Program-made: the position numbers and the translations under genes
From: an uncultured Corynebacterium sp.
GTDB taxonomy: Bacteria > Actinomycetota > Actinomycetes > Mycobacteriales > Mycobacteriaceae
DNA length: 12,246 nucleotides
NCBI GenBank assembly: GCA_915275065.1
Contig: CAJZGD010000050.1
Location: 1 to 12,246 of the forward strand
Reading direction: 5' to 3'
Shown here: positions 7,607-12,246 of the stretch, in pieces
Numbering within the stretch: the first letter of the stretch is position 1
How the letters are laid out: each line of letters begins with the position of its first letter
The notes under the pieces: generated by a model
Told to the model about the DNA's origin: nothing
Database searches by the model: none
The model's input: only the letters and a program-made list of their open reading frames with translations

Positions 7607-8095
7607 ATGAGTCCCGTGAGCCCTGGACCAATCACTAGAACGGTCCGCCAAGCATTGATCTTGGAACTGCTCGAACAGAATCTAGTTTCCAGCCAAATGC
7701 AGCTCTCGGAACTGCTCAAAAACAAAGGCGTTGAAATCACCCAAGGGACTCTGTCTCGTGACCTCGACGAGCTCGGGGCCAAAAAAATTCGGCCGGACAG
7801 CGGCCGCGCATTCTATGCCGTCGGTAACACCGAAGAAACCCTTGCCCCCACCACCGTTGGCACCCGGGAAAAACTACGAAAAATGCTGGATGACCTGCTG
7901 GTATCCAGCGACCATTCCGGGAACATTGCGGTGCTACGCACCCCACCTGGGGCCGCGGCTTTCCTTGCTAGCTTTATTGATAGGGTCAGCATGGATGAAG
8001 TGGTGGGTACTATCGCCGGTGACGATACCGTGTTTGTCCTGGCCCGCGACCCATTGACGGGCAAGGAACTCGTCGACTTACTGAACGTTCGATAA
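7607..8095 (+). CDS. argR: Arginine repressor ArgR
   Basis: ArgR is the arginine-dependent DNA-binding regulator of arginine genes, normally a hexamer. The 162-residue protein has an N-terminal winged helix-turn-helix (about residues 10-70). The recognition helix carries QGTLSRDLDELG (46-57), with the conserved Ser50-Arg51-Asp52. A short linker leads to the C-terminal oligomerisation and arginine-binding domain (about 88-162), with the signature GTIAGDDTVFV (134-144), where Asp139-Asp140 are the expected arginine ligands. GAAAF (115-119) is also typical. The start at 7607 has GAAGGAG (7595-7601) 5 bases upstream. The gene is within the operon, 14 bases after argF, so ArgR probably regulates its own synthesis through the site upstream of argC. 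Confidence 0.96.
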   Translation: MSPVSPGPITRTVRQALILELLEQNLVSSQMQLSELLKNKGVEITQGTLSRDLDELGAKKIRPDSGRAFYAVGNTEETLAPTTVGTREKLRKMLDDLLVSSDHSGNIAVLRTPPGAAAFLASFIDRVSMDEVVGTIAGDDTVFVLARDPLTGKELVDLLNVR

Positions 8096-8111
8096 GGAGA
8101 AAAATTACATT

Positions 8112-9308
8112 ATGACCAACCGTGTAGTCCTCGCATATTCCGGTGGCCTCGACACCTCCGTTGCTATCCCATACCTGGCGAAAATGACCGGTGGTGAAGT
8201 CGTTGCCGTTTCCCTCGACCTGGGTCAGGGCGGCGAGGACATGGAATCTGTGCGCCAACGTGCCCTCGATTGTGGTGCCGTCGAAGCCGTCGTCATTGAT
8301 GCTAAAGACGAATTCGCTAATAACTACTGCCTGCCCACTATTCGGGCCAACGGCATGTACATGAAGCAATACCCGCTGGTCTCCGCCATTTCCCGGCCGC
8401 TCATTGTGAAGCATTTGGTGCAGGCCGCCCAGGAGTTCGGCGGCACTCACGTCTCCCACGGCTGTACTGGCAAGGGCAACGATCAGGTCCGCTTCGAAGT
8501 TGGGTTCCGCAGTCTGGCTCCTGAGCTGGAAATCATTGCCCCTGCCCGCGACTACGCCTGGACTCGGGACAAGGCCATCGCCTTTGCTGAGGAAATCAAC
8601 CTCCCCATCGAACAGTCGAAAAAGTCCCCATTCAGCATCGACCAAAACGTGTGGGGTCGTGCCGTGGAAACTGGTTTCCTCGAAGACCTGTGGAATCCGC
8701 CCACCAAGGACCTCTACGCATACACCGAGGACCCGGGGCTGGGTAACGCCCCCGACGAACTCATAATCTCCTTTAAATCCGGCGTGCCCGTGGCTATCGA
8801 CGGCCGGCCCGTCACCGTGCTCGAAGCCATCGAAGAACTCAACCAGCGGGCCGGCGCCCAAGGTGTGGGCCGCCTTGACATGGTGGAAGACCGCCTGGTG
8901 GGCATTAAATCCCGCGAGGTGTACGAAGCCCCCGGGGCAATTACCCTGCTCATCGCCCACCAGGCCCTGGAAGACGTTACCGTGGAGCGTGAACTTGCCC
9001 GCTACAAGCGGCTTGTCGACGCCCGCTGGTCCGAAGAAGTCTATGACGGCCTGTGGTTCTCCCCGCTGAAACGCTCCCTGGATGCCTTCATTGACTCCAC
9101 CCAAGAGCACGTGACCGGCGACATCCGCATGGTCCTCCATGCCGGCAGCGCGGTAGTGAACGGTCGGCGCTCCGATCATTCCCTCTACGACTTTAACCTG
9201 GCCACCTACGACACTGGCGACACCTTTGACCAAACCCTGGCCAAGGGCTTCGTGGAACTCCACGGCCTTTCCACCAAGATTTCGAACCGGCGGGACCGCG
9301 AAGCATAA
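8112..9308 (+). CDS. argG: Argininosuccinate synthase
   Basis: ArgG condenses citrulline and aspartate with ATP, through a citrullyl-AMP intermediate, to argininosuccinate. The 398 residues match the bacterial enzyme. The N-terminal PP-loop is YSGGLDTSV (9-17), followed by LDLGQGGEDME (36-46), SRPLIVKHLV (94-103), the GCTGKGNDQVRFE segment (117-129) that contacts ATP and substrate, and the conserved KKSPFSIDQNVWGRAVETG stretch. The start at 8112 has AAGGAGA (8094-8100), overlapping the argR stop region, with a spacing of 11 bases. In some corynebacteria argGH has been treated as a separate transcription unit. Here only 16 bases separate it from argR and I see no convincing promoter in them, so co-transcription is the simpler reading. 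Codon choice is more C-ending than in pheT. Confidence 0.97.
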   Translation: MTNRVVLAYSGGLDTSVAIPYLAKMTGGEVVAVSLDLGQGGEDMESVRQRALDCGAVEAVVIDAKDEFANNYCLPTIRANGMYMKQYPLVSAISRPLIVKHLVQAAQEFGGTHVSHGCTGKGNDQVRFEVGFRSLAPELEIIAPARDYAWTRDKAIAFAEEINLPIEQSKKSPFSIDQNVWGRAVETGFLEDLWNPPTKDLYAYTEDPGLGNAPDELIISFKSGVPVAIDGRPVTVLEAIEELNQRAGAQGVGRLDMVEDRLVGIKSREVYEAPGAITLLIAHQALEDVTVERELARYKRLVDARWSEEVYDGLWFSPLKRSLDAFIDSTQEHVTGDIRMVLHAGSAVVNGRRSDHSLYDFNLATYDTGDTFDQTLAKGFVELHGLSTKISNRRDREA

Positions 9309-9313
9309 TCCTC

Positions 9314-10747
9314 ATGGCACAGCAACACAAAACCAACCAAGGCGCATTATGGGGTGGCCGATTTGCCGGTGGCCCCAGCGACGCCATGTTCGCCCTGTCC
9401 GTATCCACTCACTTCGACTGGGTGCTTGCCCCCTACGATGTCCAGGCATCCAAGGCGCACGCCAAGGTCTTACACAAGGCCGGCCTGCTTTCCGACGCTG
9501 ACCTGGACACCATGCTTGACGGCCTTGATCGTCTTGGCGAAAAAGTAGTCAGCGGCGATTTCGTCCCCCTGCCCACCGACGAGGACGTGCACGGTGCTTT
9601 GGAACGCGGCCTCATTGAGATTGTGGGCCCCGAGGTGGGCGGTCGGTTACGGGCCGGCCGTTCCCGAAACGACCAGGTGGCGACCCTCTTCCGCATGTGG
9701 GTGCGGGACGCGATTCGGAACATTGCGGTCGAGGTGACCGACCTGATTGCGGTCCTCAGCACCCAGGCTGCCAATCATCCGGGGGTTATCATGCCCGGAA
9801 AAACTCACTTTCAGGCGGCTCAGCCGATCCTGTTGGCCCATGCGTTGCTCGCGCACGCGCACCCGTTGTTGCGGGACATCGAACGACTCCAGGACCTGGA
9901 CAAACGCCTCGCAGTGAGTCCCTATGGGTCTGGGGCCCTGGCGGGATCCTCCCTGCACCTCGACCCGGAGGCAATCGCCGCCGAATTGGGGTTTGCCGAG
10001 GCCGCGGACAACTCCCTCGACGCCACCAGCTCCCGGGATTTTGCCGCCGAAACCGCATACGTGTTGGCCCAAATCGCGGTGGATATGTCTCGCCTTGCGG
10101 AGGAAATCATCGCCTGGTCCACCCCGGAATTTGGCTATGTGACCTTGGCAGACGCCTGGTCCACGGGATCGTCGATCATGCCGCAAAAGAAAAACCCCGA
10201 CGTGGCGGAACTCACCCGGGGTAAAACCGGTCGGCTCATCGGCAACCTGGCCGGGCTCATGGCCACTCTCAAGGCCATGCCATTGGCCTATAACCGGGAC
10301 TTACAGGAAGACAAAGAGCCCATCGTGGACTCGGTGACACAGCTGCACCTGCTGCTGCCGGCCATGACCGGGCTGGTTGCCACCCTGGTGTTTCATCCGC
10401 GGCGAATGCTGGAACTGGCGCCGGCCGGCTACACGCTGGCCACGGACCTGGCCGAGTGGCTGGTTCGGGAAGGTGTGCCGTTCCGGGAAGCACACGAGGC
10501 GTCCGGTGCCTGCGTGCGCATCGCCGAGGAACGCGGTGTAGGCCTCGACGAGCTCACGGACGAGGAACTGGCCAGCGCCCACAAGCAGCTGCATCCAGGG
10601 GTTCGGGAAGTGCTGACGGTTGCGGGCGCGGTGGCATCACGCACCACCCGGGGCGGGACTGCGCAGGTGCGAGTCGACGAACAGCGGCACCGGGTAGACA
10701 CATTGACTGCCGACTATCGGGCATGGGCGCAAGGTGATCACGCATGA
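9314..10747 (+). CDS. argH: Argininosuccinate lyase
   Basis: ArgH splits argininosuccinate into arginine and fumarate, the last step of the pathway. The 477-residue protein belongs to the fumarase/aspartase superfamily. It shows GGRFAGGPSD near the N-terminus (14-23), AGRSRNDQVAT (114-124), GKTHFQAAQP (162-171, with His165 as a conserved active-site residue), and the superfamily signature GSSIMPQKKNPD (285-296), whose mobile loop carries the catalytic serine. The mostly alpha-helical C-terminal part is complete. The start at 9314 is 5 bases after the argG stop. No clear Shine-Dalgarno run precedes it, so re-initiation by ribosomes finishing argG is likely. The TGA overlaps the next gene by 4 bases (ATGA). 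Confidence 0.97.
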   Translation: MAQQHKTNQGALWGGRFAGGPSDAMFALSVSTHFDWVLAPYDVQASKAHAKVLHKAGLLSDADLDTMLDGLDRLGEKVVSGDFVPLPTDEDVHGALERGLIEIVGPEVGGRLRAGRSRNDQVATLFRMWVRDAIRNIAVEVTDLIAVLSTQAANHPGVIMPGKTHFQAAQPILLAHALLAHAHPLLRDIERLQDLDKRLAVSPYGSGALAGSSLHLDPEAIAAELGFAEAADNSLDATSSRDFAAETAYVLAQIAVDMSRLAEEIIAWSTPEFGYVTLADAWSTGSSIMPQKKNPDVAELTRGKTGRLIGNLAGLMATLKAMPLAYNRDLQEDKEPIVDSVTQLHLLLPAMTGLVATLVFHPRRMLELAPAGYTLATDLAEWLVREGVPFREAHEASGACVRIAEERGVGLDELTDEELASAHKQLHPGVREVLTVAGAVASRTTRGGTAQVRVDEQRHRVDTLTADYRAWAQGDHA

Positions 10748-10923
10748 GCCTCGACCCCCAACTATTAGAGGTGTTGGCATGCCCCCATGACCATGGGCCG
10801 CTCACCTATCTGGAAGACAAAAACGTGCTGGTCAACCCGCGACTCAAGATTGCCTACCCGATTGTTGATGACATCCCCGTAATGCTTATCGACGAAGCTA
10901 CCCCCTATTCCCCGGAGAACTAA
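10744..10923 (+). CDS. Trm112-like / UPF0434 family small protein
   Basis: This 59-residue protein is MSLDPQLLEV at its start, followed by LACPHDHGPLTYL and, near the end, LKIAYPIVDDIPVML. That is the layout of the YcaR/UPF0434 (Trm112p-like) family: an LLExLACP opening, a central polar strand region, and a hydrophobic AYPIxDxIPVxL C-terminal motif. In archaea and eukaryotes, Trm112 proteins are small partners that activate methyltransferases. The role of the bacterial proteins is less settled and I do not assign one. Only one cysteine is present (Cys13), so a four-cysteine zinc site cannot form. The start overlaps the argH stop by 4 bases, indicating translational coupling. The last codons contain GGAG (10914-10917), which serves as the ribosome binding site of tyrS. 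Family membership is fairly sure; function is not. Confidence 0.85.
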   Translation: MSLDPQLLEVLACPHDHGPLTYLEDKNVLVNPRLKIAYPIVDDIPVMLIDEATPYSPEN

Positions 10924-10926
10924 CAT

Positions 10927-12183
10927 ATGAACATCGTTGATGAACTACTGTGGCGGGGGCTTATCAACCAAGCCACCGATGTTGACGAGTTACGTGCCGC
11001 TTGCGAGCAACCCATCACTCTCTACTGCGGGTTCGATCCGACCGGGGCGTCGCTCCATGCAGGGCACCTTGTGCCCCTCATCATGCTGAAACGCTTCCAA
11101 AACGCGGGGCACCGAGTGCTCACCTTGGCCGGTGGCGCCACCGGCATGATCGGCGACCCGCGGGACGTAGGGGAGCGGTCCATGCTGTCCGAGGAAGAAA
11201 TCGCCCACAACATTGCGGCGATCCAAGACCAAATTCGGTCCTTTATTGACTACACGGATGGCAAAGCCATCATGGTCAATAATGCCGATTGGTTGGGTAA
11301 ATTCTCCCTCATTGATTACCTGCGGGACCTGGGCAAAAACTTTTCGCTCAATACGATGCTGGATCGGGAAACCGTGAAGCGGCGCCTAGGATCCGACGGG
11401 ATTTCCTACACCGAATTCTCCTACATGTTGCTCCAATCCTACGACTATGTGCACCTCAATCGGGAATACGATTGTGTGCTGCAAATCGGTGGTGGTGACC
11501 AATGGGGCAATATTGTTTCCGGCGTAGACCTCAACCGACGCATGAACCAAACCAAGGTGCATGGCTTGACCGTGCCATTGGTTACGGATGCGCAAGGGCA
11601 AAAATTCGGCAAATCCACGGGTGGTGGCAAACTCTGGTTAGATCCCGAACTGACCAGCCCTTATTCGTGGTATCAGTACTTCCTCAACGCGGGAGATTCT
11701 GTGGTCATTGACTACCTGCGCTGGTTCACGTTCCTGTCCCAAACGGAAATCGCCGAATATGAAGCAGCGGTGCAGGAACGACCGCATCTGCGGGAAGCGC
11801 AACGACGCTTGGCGCAAGAAATGACCACCCTGGTACACGGTTCAGCAGCAACTGAGGCGGTAGAACTAGCAGCTCAAGCGCTATTTGGCCGGGCAGAATT
11901 GACCGAACTGGATGAAGTAACCCTGAGGGGAGCGCTCCAGGAAACCGCGGTGGCGGAGATTGCACCGCAAGAACCACGCACAATCGTGGACCTATTGGTG
12001 GCCAGCGGTTTGGCCGCATCCAAAGGGGCCGCGCGTCGCACAATAAAAGAAGGCGGCGCATACGTGAATAACCAGCGTATTTCCTCCGAGGATTGGGAAC
12101 CAACAGCCGATGATTTGCTGTATGGCACATGGCTAGTGCTGCGGCGGGGCAAGAAAACCTTCGCAGGGGCAAAGATCCAATAG
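10927..12183 (+). CDS. tyrS: Tyrosine--tRNA ligase
   Basis: TyrS charges tRNA-Tyr in the cytoplasm. The 418-residue length is typical of the bacterial TyrRZ-type enzyme. The class I signature HIGH appears as HAGH (44-47) in FDPTGASLHAGHL, and KMSKS as KFGKS (226-230). IGGGDQWGN (187-195) and YTEFSYMLLQSYDY (161-174) line the tyrosine site. The C-terminal S4 RNA-binding domain is visible as LLVASGLAASKGAARRTIKEGG with AYVNNQRI (about 352-385). The start at 10927 is 3 bases after the preceding stop, with GGAG (10914-10917) inside the upstream gene at a spacing of 9. No tRNA-Tyr T-box leader is possible in so short a gap. The gene ends just before a strong terminator, so it closes the transcription unit, possibly with its own internal promoter that I could not locate. 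Confidence 0.97.
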   Translation: MNIVDELLWRGLINQATDVDELRAACEQPITLYCGFDPTGASLHAGHLVPLIMLKRFQNAGHRVLTLAGGATGMIGDPRDVGERSMLSEEEIAHNIAAIQDQIRSFIDYTDGKAIMVNNADWLGKFSLIDYLRDLGKNFSLNTMLDRETVKRRLGSDGISYTEFSYMLLQSYDYVHLNREYDCVLQIGGGDQWGNIVSGVDLNRRMNQTKVHGLTVPLVTDAQGQKFGKSTGGGKLWLDPELTSPYSWYQYFLNAGDSVVIDYLRWFTFLSQTEIAEYEAAVQERPHLREAQRRLAQEMTTLVHGSAATEAVELAAQALFGRAELTELDEVTLRGALQETAVAEIAPQEPRTIVDLLVASGLAASKGAARRTIKEGGAYVNNQRISSEDWEPTADDLLYGTWLVLRRGKKTFAGAKIQ

Positions 12184-12186
12184 CGT

Positions 12187-12219
12187 AACCGGGATGGCAT
12201 GATAACCATCCCGGTTTTT
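12187..12219 (+). terminator. Intrinsic terminator after tyrS
   Basis: A perfect 11-base inverted repeat (12187-12197 pairing with 12206-12216, arms AACCGGGATGG and its complement) encloses an 8-base loop. The stem runs directly into a T-rich tract (five T at 12215-12219, then GTTGTTG). It begins 3 bases after the tyrS stop. This is a classic Rho-independent terminator and marks the end of the arg-tyrS run. No comparable structure occurs between the earlier genes. Confidence 0.93.
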
Positions 12220-12234
12220 GTTGTTGTGAGGTGG

Positions 12235-12246
12235 AGATCGGAAGAG
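12235..12246. other. Probable residual Illumina adapter sequence at the contig end
   Basis: The last 12 bases, AGATCGGAAGAG, are identical to the first 12 bases of the standard Illumina TruSeq adapter. They sit exactly at the end of the window. A chance match of 12 bases at one fixed position is about 1 in 17 million. This is therefore most likely untrimmed adapter left at an assembly end and not genomic DNA. The genomic sequence probably ends near position 12234. Confidence 0.88.

Noticed and set aside
8083..8090. GAACGTTC palindrome just before argG, considered as an operator for a separate argGH unit
   Set aside because: It encodes the last residues of ArgR (Leu-Asn-Val-Arg), is only 8 bases long, does not resemble the argC dyad, and no promoter pairs with it.
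8010..9263. A 417-codon open frame on the - strand opposite argG
   Set aside because: It lies almost entirely over argG, whose product has all family motifs. The antisense frame arises from the codon bias of the + strand gene, and its translation shows no recognisable domain.
10862..10889. TTGTTG and a downstream TAATGC/AATGCT considered as a tyrS promoter inside the Trm112-like gene
   Set aside because: The spacing of about 12-13 bases is too short for a sigma70 promoter.
10924..10926. A T-box or attenuator leader for tyrS
   Set aside because: Only 3 bases separate tyrS from the gene before it, so there is no room for a leader RNA, and the end of the upstream gene shows no terminator hairpin.
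1..12246. CRISPR arrays, insertion sequences, prophage genes, tRNA or rRNA genes, defence or toxin-antitoxin genes
   Set aside because: I saw no direct-repeat arrays, transposase motifs, structural RNA signatures or accessory genes. The window is filled by core biosynthetic and tRNA synthetase genes.

Overview
The window reads as chromosomal DNA from a Corynebacterium or a close relative in the Mycobacteriales. The evidence is the moderately high G+C content, the protein families, and a gene order pheT-argCJBDFRGH-(Trm112-like)-tyrS that I recognise from corynebacterial genomes. Species cannot be assigned by reading alone. All ten genes are on the + strand and almost no DNA is left unused; the largest gap between genes is 35 bases.

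Layout. Positions 1-2331 hold the 3' part of pheT, cut off by the window edge. A short gap (2332-2366) carries a probable promoter and an arginine-operator-like dyad. Next comes the arginine operon: argC, argJ, argB, argD, argF, argR, argG and argH (2367-10747), with neighbouring genes overlapping by up to 11 bases or separated by at most 16. A 59-residue Trm112/UPF0434-type gene (10744-10923) overlaps the end of argH, and tyrS (10927-12183) follows after 3 bases. A strong intrinsic terminator (12187-12219) closes the run.

How the genes work together. ArgB, ArgC, ArgD and ArgJ carry N-acetylglutamate to ornithine through the acetyl cycle, with ArgJ recycling the acetyl group. ArgF, ArgG and ArgH convert ornithine to arginine. 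ArgR is the arginine-responsive repressor of the pathway and is encoded inside the operon it probably controls. No N-acetylglutamate synthase gene is in the window. The flanking genes pheT and tyrS are aminoacyl-tRNA synthetase genes for the aromatic amino acids.

Nothing here looks like a new defence system, mobile element or other undescribed biological system. The most useful observations are a predicted leaderless argC start with an operator over its -35 box, a small single-cysteine Trm112-like gene embedded between argH and tyrS, a change in synonymous codon bias along the window, and a final 12 bases that match the start of the Illumina sequencing adapter and are probably not genomic.
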